Assembly: GCA_947378965.1 (NCBI GenBank) | Contig: CANCMG010000013.1 | Location: 1-57,522 of the forward strand | DNA length: 57,522 nt | Reading direction: 5' to 3' | Source of the DNA: Alcaligenaceae bacterium | GTDB taxonomy: Bacteria; Pseudomonadota; Gammaproteobacteria; Burkholderiales; Burkholderiaceae_B | In this document: piece by piece, positions 8,065 through 15,151 of the stretch | Layout of the letters: each line of letters opens with the position of its first letter | Position numbering within the stretch: position 1 is the first letter of the stretch | The notes under the pieces: generated by a model | Seen by the model: the letters and a program-made list of their open reading frames with translations, nothing else | Databases searched by the model: none | Told to the model about the DNA's origin: nothing | Translations under genes and position numbers: made by a program

Positions 8065-8969
8065 TGAACCTCGCTGCCGCCCAACTGATGGCTGAGCCCA
8101 ACTTAACTGACAAAGCAGCAATCGTGACTGGGGGCAGTCAAGGCTTAGGTTATGCGATTGCTCAGCGTTACACACAAGCGGGTGCCTCGCTATTAATTTG
8201 TGCCCGCGAACCGCAGCAACTCGCCGAGGCTGTTGCCAAGCTGCGTCAGCAGCGGATTCACCCAGCGCAACAGATCCTCGCCGCGGTCGGAGACGTTGGC
8301 TTGCAGGTAGATGTCGAGCGTATTTGTCGAACGGCCTTTGAAGGGTTTGGTCGTCTGGATATCTTGGTCAATAACGCGGCTGTTCAGGGGCCCTTTGGCA
8401 GCCTAGAAGACATCGATTGGCTAGAGTGGCTTCGAACTATCGAGGTCAACCTGTTGGGCTCCGTTTTGATGGCAAGAGCTGTCGTGCCAAGAATGAAAAG
8501 CCAACGCAGCGGCAAAATCCTCCAAGTCTCAGGTGGCGGGGCAACGAGCCCTATGCCTTTTAACTCTGCCTACGCGGTTTCAAAGGCGGCAATTGTGCGG
8601 TTTGTAGAAACCTTGGCGCAAGAGCTCCAGGGCACGGGGGTCGAAGTCAATGCCCTTGCTCCCGGCGCGCTGAACACAAGAATGTTAGACCAGGTGCTTG
8701 CCGCGGGGGCAGAAAAAGTGGGGCCAGGCATCTTCAATAAGGCTCTTGAACAACAGAGCTCTGGCGGGGCCAACGTGCAAGAGGCAACAGCTTTGGCAGT
8801 GTTTTTAGCCTCTGCTGCCAGCGATGGGCTAACGGGCAGGCTCTTTAGCGCAGTCTGGGATAACTGGCGAACCTTGAGTGCGCGTAAGCACTTAATCGCG
8901 GCGAGTGATGTCTATACCTTGCGCCGTGTCACCGCACGTGATCGAGAGCTAGACTGGGGAGACCGCTAA
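8061..8969 (+). CDS. Short-chain dehydrogenase/reductase
   Basis: A classical SDR of 302 residues: TGGSQGLGYAIA cofactor loop near residue 20, LVNNAA, a serine near residue 155 and YAVSK as the catalytic pair. A C-terminal extension of about 50 residues (from SAVWDNWRTLS) is unusual for FabG-type enzymes and may shape a sugar site. With the epimerase before it and the Gfo/Idh protein after it, all joined by overlaps (ATGA at 8061, TAATG at 8967), it probably forms part of a short sugar-modifying pathway. ATG 8061 or the adjacent ATG 8064 may be used. The substrate is unknown. Confidence 0.8.
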   Translation: MMNLAAAQLMAEPNLTDKAAIVTGGSQGLGYAIAQRYTQAGASLLICAREPQQLAEAVAKLRQQRIHPAQQILAAVGDVGLQVDVERICRTAFEGFGRLDILVNNAAVQGPFGSLEDIDWLEWLRTIEVNLLGSVLMARAVVPRMKSQRSGKILQVSGGGATSPMPFNSAYAVSKAAIVRFVETLAQELQGTGVEVNALAPGALNTRMLDQVLAAGAEKVGPGIFNKALEQQSSGGANVQEATALAVFLASAASDGLTGRLFSAVWDNWRTLSARKHLIAASDVYTLRRVTARDRELDWGDR

Positions 8970-9961
8970 TGTTTGGGATTGGCATCATCGGGTGTGGCCT
9001 GATTGGCTCTCGTCGTGCGGCGTCGCTCGGTGTGAGTGGGCGCTTAGTCGCCTGCGCTGACACAGATTTTGCGCGAGCGAGTGCTTTGGCCGAGCGCTAC
9101 GCGGCAGTGGCTGTGTGTGATTGGAAAGAACTGCTTGGTCGTTCTGACATTGATATCGTGATCATTTCTACTCGACATGATTCGCTCGCAGAACTCACTC
9201 TTGCTGCCATCGCTGCAAAAAAACATGTGCTGGTCGAAAAGCCCGCCGCGCGCTCTGTCGCTGAGCTAGAGCCTGTGCAGGCCGCGGCAAGAGCCTCGAA
9301 TGTACGGGTGCGTGTAGGCTTCAACCATCGCTATCACCGAGCCATCCGTAAAGCGCGCGAGCTGGTAGCGTCAGGCGCGCTCGGCGACCTGATGTACTTG
9401 CGCGCGCGCTACGGACACGGAGGCCGCCTTGGTTACGAAAAAGAATGGCGGGCTGATCCTGCACAATCGGGTGGCGGTGAACTGATCGATCAAGGGCCAC
9501 ACCTGATTGATTTGGCGCGATGCTTTCTGGGTGATTTTCCGGTGGTTCAAGGCTTTGCGCACACCTACTATTGGGATATGCCTGTCGAGGACAATGGCTT
9601 CTTGCTGCTGCGCACGCAACGTGATCAGGTCGCATTTCTTCACGCCTCGTGTACCGAATGGAAAAATCTCTTTTCGCTAGAGATCTACGGGCGCACCGGC
9701 AAACTTGACCTCTCAGGTTTGGGTGGTAGCTATGGCGTCGAGCGTATTACGTGGTACCGAATGACGCCTGAACTCGGGCCGCCCGAAACGACTGCCTGGG
9801 AGTACCCCATGGCCGACGATTCTTGGGCGGTTGAGATGCTTGAGTTTTATGAAGACATTCGCCTAAAAAGAGAGCCACAAGCAAACTTAAACGATGCAGT
9901 CGCCTGCCTGACTGTGATTGAACGCGTTTATAAGGAATCCGGCCTTGATCATCACTCGTAG
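8969..9961 (+). CDS. Gfo/Idh/MocA-family oxidoreductase
   Basis: This 330-residue protein has an N-terminal Rossmann fold (IGIIGCGLIGSRRA) and the family hallmark EKPAA near residue 92, whose lysine is usually catalytic. A C-terminal alpha/beta domain includes GGGELIDQGPHLIDLARCF, with the conserved aspartate and histidine. Such proteins oxidise or reduce NDP-sugars or free sugars with NAD(P). Its start overlaps the previous stop by one base and it runs into the kinase gene after it. It probably acts with the upstream SDRs on the heptose or another sugar of this glycan. Confidence 0.8.
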   Translation: MFGIGIIGCGLIGSRRAASLGVSGRLVACADTDFARASALAERYAAVAVCDWKELLGRSDIDIVIISTRHDSLAELTLAAIAAKKHVLVEKPAARSVAELEPVQAAARASNVRVRVGFNHRYHRAIRKARELVASGALGDLMYLRARYGHGGRLGYEKEWRADPAQSGGGELIDQGPHLIDLARCFLGDFPVVQGFAHTYYWDMPVEDNGFLLLRTQRDQVAFLHASCTEWKNLFSLEIYGRTGKLDLSGLGGSYGVERITWYRMTPELGPPETTAWEYPMADDSWAVEMLEFYEDIRLKREPQANLNDAVACLTVIERVYKESGLDHHS

Positions 9962-10925
9962 CCCGCTGCGGATTAGCCTGGGCGGGGGCGGCACTGACTT
10001 ACCCTCATATTTCACTGTCTATGGCGGTTTTGTGATTTCGGCGGCGATCGACAAGTACGTCTATGTCAGTGTGATACGGCCGTTTCGCAAAGGAATCTAT
10101 CTAAAGTACTCACAACATGAACACGTTGAACGCGTTGAAGACGTGAAGCATCCGATTATTCGCGAGGCGCTCTTCGTGTCAGGCTTAGACTCAGCGCAAA
10201 TAGAAATCACGACCTTAGCCGACATCCCTGCGGGTACGGGCCTGGGTTCGTCAGGCAGTTTTACAACCGCCTTGTTAAAAGGTTTGTACGCGCACCAACG
10301 GCGTCACCTTCACCAAGAAGAGTTGGCAGAAAAAGCCTGCCACATAGAGATTGACCGCTTACGTGAACCGATTGGCAAACAAGACCAATATATTGCGGCA
10401 GTGGGGGGGATCAGTTGTTTTGACTTTCACCCTGATGGTCGTGTTTCAACGACACCACTGAATATCACTCGCGAGACTTTATATAAACTCGAGGATAATT
10501 TGCTTTTGTTTTATACCGGCTTCACGCGCAGTGCGAGTGCAATCCTGGAAGATCAAAACAAACGTACGCTCGACAAAGACAGCGATATGGTAAAGAACCT
10601 TCACTACGTCAAAGACATGGGTTACCGCAGTAAACAAGCACTCGAAGCAGGCGATACCAACGGCTTTGGTCAGTTGATGAATGAGCACTGGGGTCACAAG
10701 AAGCGACGCTCTTCTGCTGTGAGTAATGACAAAATTGATAATTGGTACGACTTGGGCCTTGCGAACGGGGCGATCGGCGGAAAGGTTGTCGGGGCAGGTG
10801 GTGGCGGCTTTCTACTGTTTTACGCCTCAGACGCAGAACAGTTAAGGCGCGCTATGGCAGGTGCTGGCCTTGAAGAGGTGCGTTTCCGCTTTGATTTTGA
10901 AGGCACAAAAGTGGTGTTGTCTTAA
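9945..10925 (+). CDS. hddA: D-glycero-alpha-D-manno-heptose 7-phosphate kinase type GHMP kinase
   Basis: This 326-residue GHMP-family kinase has SPLRISLGGGGTDLPSYF at the N-terminus, as in HddA/FucK-like sugar kinases, and IPAGTGLGSSGSFTTALL as the ATP loop. GVVGAGGGGFLLFY-like sequence lies near the end. HddA adds phosphate to C1 of D-glycero-D-manno-heptose 7-phosphate in the GDP-heptose route. A TTG start at 9945 is preferred: AAGGAA ends seven bases before it and it puts the sugar-binding motif near the N-terminus as usual. ATG 9918 would lie inside the previous gene. Neighbouring hddC-, gmhA- and gmhB-type genes support the assignment; specificity is inferred. Confidence 0.8.
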   Translation: MIITRSPLRISLGGGGTDLPSYFTVYGGFVISAAIDKYVYVSVIRPFRKGIYLKYSQHEHVERVEDVKHPIIREALFVSGLDSAQIEITTLADIPAGTGLGSSGSFTTALLKGLYAHQRRHLHQEELAEKACHIEIDRLREPIGKQDQYIAAVGGISCFDFHPDGRVSTTPLNITRETLYKLEDNLLLFYTGFTRSASAILEDQNKRTLDKDSDMVKNLHYVKDMGYRSKQALEAGDTNGFGQLMNEHWGHKKRRSSAVSNDKIDNWYDLGLANGAIGGKVVGAGGGGFLLFYASDAEQLRRAMAGAGLEEVRFRFDFEGTKVVLS

Positions 10926-10928
10926 CTT

Positions 10929-11633
10929 GTGATGCGTAGCGCGGCGATCCTTGCGGGTGGACTTGGCACGAGGCTTGGCGCATTGACCGCCCAAGGCCCT
11001 AAAGCGCTGATCCCTGTGGCCGGCAAGCCTTTCATCGCTTATCAACTTGAGTACCTGCGAAAGCAGCGGTTTAACCGTGTCGTTTTGTGCGTTGGTCACT
11101 ACGGTGAACAGATCAAAGAATATGTTGGCGATGGCTCGCGCTTTGGGCTTGACGTCTTATACTCTGATGAGGGCGACCGACTTCTTGGCACGGGTGGGGC
11201 GTTGCGTAAAGCGCTACCTTTGCTGGGAGATCATTTTTTTGTGCTTTACGGTGACTCGTACTTGCCTATCGATTTTCTTGCTGTCGAAGCTTGCTTTTTA
11301 GCGAACAAGCAGCTTGCACTGATGACAGTACTAAAAAATGACGGTCTTTGGGATAAGAGCAATGTTGTGTTCATTGAAGGACAGCTACTTCAATATGACA
11401 AGTGGTGCGCCAACGAGCAGATGCGCCATATTGATTACGGTCTGTCGATTTTTTCAGCTGAGGTTTTTGCTGGCGTTGAACCGGAAAGCAGGTTTGACTT
11501 GGCAGATCTTTTTCACGACCTTGCCCTGCGTGGGCAATTGAGAGGCTATGAAGTGTTTCAACGCTTTTACGAAATTGGTTCCTTCGCAGGCCTTCAGGAC
11601 ACGATCAACCACTTTCATTCATGGGGTAACTAG
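10929..11633 (+). CDS. hddC: Sugar-phosphate nucleotidyltransferase, probably heptose-1-phosphate guanylyltransferase
   Basis: This 234-residue protein carries the nucleotidyltransferase signature AAILAGGLGTRLG with the downstream lysine in GPKALIPVAGKPFI, then GDSYLPIDF as the metal-binding aspartate. Length and neighbours fit HddC, which makes GDP-D-glycero-alpha-D-manno-heptose from the 1-phosphate and GTP. Start GTG 10929 or ATG 10932. It lies four bases after the kinase stop and overlaps the isomerase start by one base (TAGTG). The nucleotide actually used is not readable from sequence. Confidence 0.75.
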   Translation: MMRSAAILAGGLGTRLGALTAQGPKALIPVAGKPFIAYQLEYLRKQRFNRVVLCVGHYGEQIKEYVGDGSRFGLDVLYSDEGDRLLGTGGALRKALPLLGDHFFVLYGDSYLPIDFLAVEACFLANKQLALMTVLKNDGLWDKSNVVFIEGQLLQYDKWCANEQMRHIDYGLSIFSAEVFAGVEPESRFDLADLFHDLALRGQLRGYEVFQRFYEIGSFAGLQDTINHFHSWGN

Positions 11634-12241
11634 TGAGTTACGCAAAACAATATTTGACCGAGACCTCGACCATTGCCGGCTTACTTGATACAGAATCCCT
11701 AGAGCGCATGGTCGATTTAATTTTAAAAATTAAAGTTGCTGAGGGGCGAATATTTTTTCTTGGTGTGGGTGGTAGCGCCGCGAACTGTTCGCATGCTGTG
11801 AATGATTTTCGAAAAATCCTTGGCATCGAAGCCTACGCGCCAACCGACAATGTGGCAGAACTGACTGCCCGGACAAATGATGAAGGCTGGCAAACGGTTT
11901 TTGTTGAATGGCTAAAGATTAGTCACTTGTCGGCTAACGATGCTGTGTTTGTATTGTCAGTGGGTGGAGGCAGTCTCGAGAAAAACATTAGCGCCAATCT
12001 TGTCTTCGCGCTGAAATATGCGCAGAGTGTTGAGGCGAAGATTATCGGGGTGCTGGGCCGCGACGGCGGGTTTACCGCGAGCGTCGCAGACGCGTCAGTC
12101 ATGATCCCAACGGTGAATGCAGAGGCAGTGACCCCGCATGCTGAAGGGTTTCAGGCCGTAATATTGCATCTGCTTGTATCGCATCCGAAACTAAAACAGC
12201 ACTCATGCAAGTGGGAGGCCATCGCTCAGCTTGCGCCATGA
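11633..12241 (+). CDS. gmhA: SIS-domain phosphoheptose isomerase
   Basis: A single SIS domain of 202 residues. FFLGVGGSAANCSHAVNDF is the phosphosugar-binding loop and VLSVGGGSLEKN the second. The segment TPHAEGFQAVILHLLVSH contains the H/E/Q/H set expected for the GmhA zinc site. GmhA converts sedoheptulose 7-phosphate to D-glycero-D-manno-heptose 7-phosphate, the first committed step of the pathway. GTG 11633 overlaps the previous TAG. It is somewhat divergent from lipopolysaccharide-core GmhA, as expected for a second, locus-specific copy. Its 3' end seems to be the source of the next repeat. Confidence 0.78.
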   Translation: MSYAKQYLTETSTIAGLLDTESLERMVDLILKIKVAEGRIFFLGVGGSAANCSHAVNDFRKILGIEAYAPTDNVAELTARTNDEGWQTVFVEWLKISHLSANDAVFVLSVGGGSLEKNISANLVFALKYAQSVEAKIIGVLGRDGGFTASVADASVMIPTVNAEAVTPHAEGFQAVILHLLVSHPKLKQHSCKWEAIAQLAP

Positions 12242-12261
12242 GTTGAGTGAATCTACCAAAT

Positions 12262-12391
12262 ATGTTGAGCAAGTAGGTTAACCAGGTATAGGACTTCGGA
12301 GATGTTGAGCAAGTAGGTTAACCAGGTACAGGACTTTGGAGATGTTGAGCAAGTAGGTTAACCAGGTAAAGGACTTAGGTATGGTTGTTCG
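12262..12391 (+). repeat. 40-bp tandem repeat with tiny ORFs before gmhB (3 copies plus partial)
   Basis: Units at 12262-12301, 12302-12341 and 12342-12380. Each begins ATGTTGAGCAAGTAG, a four-codon ORF (M-L-S-K), and carries AGGACTT.GGAG just before the next ATG. The last unit leads to ATG 12381, whose five-codon frame (M-V-V-R-stop) ends in TGA overlapping the gmhB ATG at 12392. The gmhA 3' end (CAAGTGGGAGG...CCATGAGTTGAG) aligns loosely with the unit, so it may be a decayed original copy. Confidence 0.88.
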
Positions 12392-12952
12392 ATGAGTGCA
12401 CAGCAGCAAGAGCCCGTTTTACAGCAGCGCGCGGTCTTTCTGGATCGCGATGGCGTGATTAACCGCGTCATCCTGAAAGACGGTAAACCGTTTGCGCCCT
12501 CAAGTCTCGAGCAGTTAGAGATCTTGCCGGGCGTTGATGAGGCCCTGCAGGCCCTGCAGTCCGCTGGTTTTTGTCTGGTGGTCGTGACCAATCAGCCGGA
12601 TGTTGCCCGTGGAGTTCTGTCACGCGCAACGGTCGAGGCGATGCACGAGTACCTCAAGAGCAAACTCCCTATTGCAGAGTTTTGGACCTGTTTTCACGAT
12701 GATCAAGATGATTGTCAGTGTCGAAAACCCAAGTGCGGTGCGTTGCTTGACGCGGCCCTCAAACACAACATTAACCTCGCAGAAAGTTTTATGGTCGGAG
12801 ACCGCTGGCGGGATATTGCCGCGGGGCATGCGGCCGGGTGCACAACCATGTTTATTGATTACGGTTATCACGAAGTTGCGCCACAAACGTTTGATTATTG
12901 CGTCGCCTCGTTGTTCGAAGCATCAAAAATCATCTTGGCTGATGAACGATGA
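12392..12952 (+). CDS. gmhB: D,D-heptose 1,7-bisphosphate phosphatase (HAD, histidinol-phosphatase type)
   Basis: This 186-residue HAD phosphatase has FLDRDGVIN with both catalytic aspartates, VVTNQPDVARG as motif II, and VGDRWRDIAAGHAAGC as motif IV. The cysteine/histidine cluster in CFHDDQDDCQCRKPKCG binds the structural zinc in GmhB. It removes the C7 phosphate before nucleotidylation. Together with the hddA-, hddC- and gmhA-type genes it completes the GDP-heptose set. The start overlaps a mini-ORF stop, and its own TGA (12950-12952) overlaps the ATG of the first 47-bp repeat unit. Confidence 0.88.
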   Translation: MSAQQQEPVLQQRAVFLDRDGVINRVILKDGKPFAPSSLEQLEILPGVDEALQALQSAGFCLVVVTNQPDVARGVLSRATVEAMHEYLKSKLPIAEFWTCFHDDQDDCQCRKPKCGALLDAALKHNINLAESFMVGDRWRDIAAGHAAGCTTMFIDYGYHEVAPQTFDYCVASLFEASKIILADER

Positions 12953-13089
12953 ACTTCAGGCATCAACACACAGCAATCACACTGACTGGCAAAAAATGAA
13001 CTTCAAGTATCAACACACAGCAATCACACTGACTGGCAAAAAATGAACTTCAAGTATCAACACACAACAACTGTAGTGATTGGCAGGCG
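12949..13089 (+). repeat. Three exact 47-bp tandem units forming a chain of overlapping mini-ORFs
   Basis: Units at 12949-12995, 12996-13042 and 13043-13089. Each is a 16-codon ORF starting ATGAACTTC and ending in TGA, with each stop overlapping the next ATG as ATGA. The chain gmhB - mini1 - mini2 - mini3 - transaldolase is therefore joined at every step by the same four-base overlap. Peptides: MNFRHQHTAITLTGKK, MNFKYQHTAITLTGKK, MNFKYQHTTTVVIGRR. The unit aligns with the gmhB 3' end (TTCGAAGCATCAA...GATGAAC), so it appears to be a duplicated gene junction. A period of 47 (3n-1) is what an ATGA chain requires. Confidence 0.92.
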
Positions 13090-13806
13090 ATGAACGTTAA
13101 CAATTACCCTGCAATAAAGCTGTTCGCAGATGGTGCGGATCAGGCGACGATGTTAGCGCTCTATGAAAAGTCGTTTATTCGTGGCTTCACCACAAATCCC
13201 ACGCTACTTAGGCACGCAGGTGTGGCCAACTATAGGGCTTTCTTCAAAGAGGTTTTAACGACCATTCAGACAAAGCCCGTTTCTATCGAAGTATTTTCAG
13301 ATGATTTTGACGAGATGGAGCGTCAGGCCAACGATATTGCCTCTTGGGGGGCTAATGTTTTTGTGAAGATACCTGTGCTCAACACTCAAAATCATCATGC
13401 TTACGCCCTTTTAAACAGGCTCTCGGCGGCGAATATTCAATTAAACGTGACCGCTGTGATGACGCTCGGTCAGGTCAGTGGTATCGTCGCGGCCCTGAGC
13501 CCAGAGGTCCCAAGCCTGATCTCGATTTTTGCCGGCAGAATCGCTGATACAGGAGTCAATCCCGTGCCCACCATACAGACTGCGCTACAAGTCATGAAAG
13601 TGTTGCCGCGGGCAGAACTCGTGTGGGCGAGTACACGTGAAATCTTGAACGTCACCCAAGCTGCTGAAGTGGGGTGTCATGCGATCACGGTGACTTATGA
13701 CATTCTCAAGAAACTATCGTTGCATGGCTACGATCTTGAGGAATACTCCTTAGACACTGTAAAAATGTTTTACCGTGACGCTCTTGCTGCTGGTTTTCAA
13801 CTTTAA
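13090..13806 (+). CDS. Transaldolase family protein (TalC/FSA-like)
   Basis: This 238-residue protein resembles small transaldolases and fructose-6-phosphate aldolases: FADGADQ, FTTNPTLL near residue 40, and NVFVKIPVLN with the Schiff-base lysine. VTAVMTLGQ and SIFAGRIADTG are typical barrel strands. Transaldolases move a dihydroxyacetone unit between sugar phosphates. Here the gene directly follows the GDP-heptose set, so it could supply sedoheptulose 7-phosphate, the GmhA substrate, from fructose 6-phosphate and erythrose 4-phosphate. That role is inferred from context. Its ATG overlaps the last mini-ORF stop. The 3' end is the template of the 25-bp repeat after it. Confidence 0.8.
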   Translation: MNVNNYPAIKLFADGADQATMLALYEKSFIRGFTTNPTLLRHAGVANYRAFFKEVLTTIQTKPVSIEVFSDDFDEMERQANDIASWGANVFVKIPVLNTQNHHAYALLNRLSAANIQLNVTAVMTLGQVSGIVAALSPEVPSLISIFAGRIADTGVNPVPTIQTALQVMKVLPRAELVWASTREILNVTQAAEVGCHAITVTYDILKKLSLHGYDLEEYSLDTVKMFYRDALAAGFQL

Positions 13807-13968
13807 CGGCGCTTCTTGTTTTGAGCTTTACCAGCGTTGCTGGTTTTGAGCGGTAACGGTACTGCCCGTTTTGAGTTTTAACAGCGTTGCTGGTTTTGAT
13901 CTGTAACGGTACTGCTCGTTTTGAGTTTTAACAGCGCTACGGCTCTCAACTTTAACCGCGCTGTGATG
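13783..13968 (+). repeat. 25-bp tandem repeat after the transaldolase gene (about 7 units)
   Basis: Full units begin at 13801, 13826, 13851, 13876, 13901, 13926 (24 bp) and a partial at 13950. The type unit is CTTTAACGGC followed by GCTTCTTGTTTTGAG. The gene end (GCTGGTTTTCAACTTTAACG) is the coding copy, so the unit again holds the upstream stop codon TAA. Units alternate so that a 50-bp higher-order period is also visible (13826-13875 and 13876-13925). The repeat fills most of the gap before the pyruvyltransferase gene. Confidence 0.88.
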
Positions 13969-14002
13969 CGACCTGTTTCAAAATATTTTTGAATGTTTGA
14001 AG

Positions 14003-15151
14003 ATGCTAAATGTATTAATCGGAAATGACTTTTGGGGGGCTGGCAACTTCGGCGATGACCTCATGCTTGCGGGCTTCCTATCTTGGCAGTCTAAACAGCA
14101 GGCAGAGTGGCGCGTGTCGATCCTCTGTGCGCACGATATCGAAGCAATGCGTGCGCGTTTTCCAACCCTCAACTGGATCGCCGCACACGAGTCAACGCGC
14201 GAAGAGGCCATACGCTCTGCTGATGTGTGGTTAGGGTTAGGTGGTGCAGTCTTTCAAAGTGACTTAGGCCCTTGGTTGTTAGATCGGCTTGCGGAAGATA
14301 TGCGTTGCGCTGCACGCCACGGTATCCCCACATTTTTAGTGGGTGTCGGTTTGAATAATATCGAGGCGTTAGCCACCGAGCAGGCCCACGCCATTTACCA
14401 GCTCGCCACGCAAATTTGGGTGCGTGATGCTCAATGTCTGGCGGCGATGCGGGTAGCGGGTTTTTCTGAAGACAAACTTCATTTGGGTGCCGACGTCGCT
14501 CATCTTGCTTTTGCAGAACGCGCCAGACCAGAGCATTTGTCGGGGCTGGCGTCCTGCCTCGCCGTTGAGACGGGTTTATCTGAGCCGACTTCGTTATTTA
14601 ATGCCTTAACTGCTTATGAACCCCAGTCAACATGGCTGTGTCAGGAGGTGCGCGCGCTGGCTGGTTGCGAAATGGTGCTTCAGCGGCTCATTCCTGCGCA
14701 TCTCAAGTCGGCTTTTGACGCGAGTTGCCTAGACTATCAGACAACGACCTTGGCTAACGTAGTGGCTGAATTTCAGCGATTTGAAGTCTTGCTCACTTCG
14801 CGTTATCACATGACCATTGCTGGTGCTTGGGCGGGTTCACGCGTGGCTGTGTATGATAGAAACGCTAAATTAACGGGTGTTCGTCAAGAGCTAGGATTGT
14901 TCGAGTGCTCTGACTTGAGTTCTCAAGCCGCAGTCACGCAAGCTTTACGCAACGCGCAGGTCGCAAACCCCCAAACGCTTTTTCTGTGTGCGGCGAGGGC
15001 AAAACAAATGCTCGATCAATTCGCTTCCGCAGTAAATGCGATCAGACCGAAGCGCGAAACAGCCATGTCGCAAGACGCCTTGCCGCGTTCGGAAAGTCGG
15101 AAACCAGCCGCTACGCAAGCTGCATCGTCACAGCCGGAAGGTCAAGAGTGA
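14003..15151 (+). CDS. Polysaccharide pyruvyltransferase family protein (WcaK/CsaB-like)
   Basis: About 382 residues. NDFWGAGNFGDDLMLAGF at the N-terminus and LTSRYHMTIAGAWAGSRV near residue 275 are the conserved blocks of the polysaccharide pyruvyltransferase family, which uses phosphoenolpyruvate to add pyruvate ketals to glycans. Start ATG 14003 or TTG 13997 (two residues longer); no good Shine-Dalgarno is visible. The last ~30 residues are low-complexity and the stop overlaps the wzt GTG (GTGA at 15148). It may add a charged pyruvyl group to the heptose glycan before export. Acceptor unknown. Confidence 0.8.
   Translation: MLNVLIGNDFWGAGNFGDDLMLAGFLSWQSKQQAEWRVSILCAHDIEAMRARFPTLNWIAAHESTREEAIRSADVWLGLGGAVFQSDLGPWLLDRLAEDMRCAARHGIPTFLVGVGLNNIEALATEQAHAIYQLATQIWVRDAQCLAAMRVAGFSEDKLHLGADVAHLAFAERARPEHLSGLASCLAVETGLSEPTSLFNALTAYEPQSTWLCQEVRALAGCEMVLQRLIPAHLKSAFDASCLDYQTTTLANVVAEFQRFEVLLTSRYHMTIAGAWAGSRVAVYDRNAKLTGVRQELGLFECSDLSSQAAVTQALRNAQVANPQTLFLCAARAKQMLDQFASAVNAIRPKRETAMSQDALPRSESRKPAATQAASSQPEGQE

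Noticed and set aside
5868-13968. CRISPR array
   Set aside because: The tandem units are directly adjacent without unique spacers, differ from junction to junction, and no cas gene is present.
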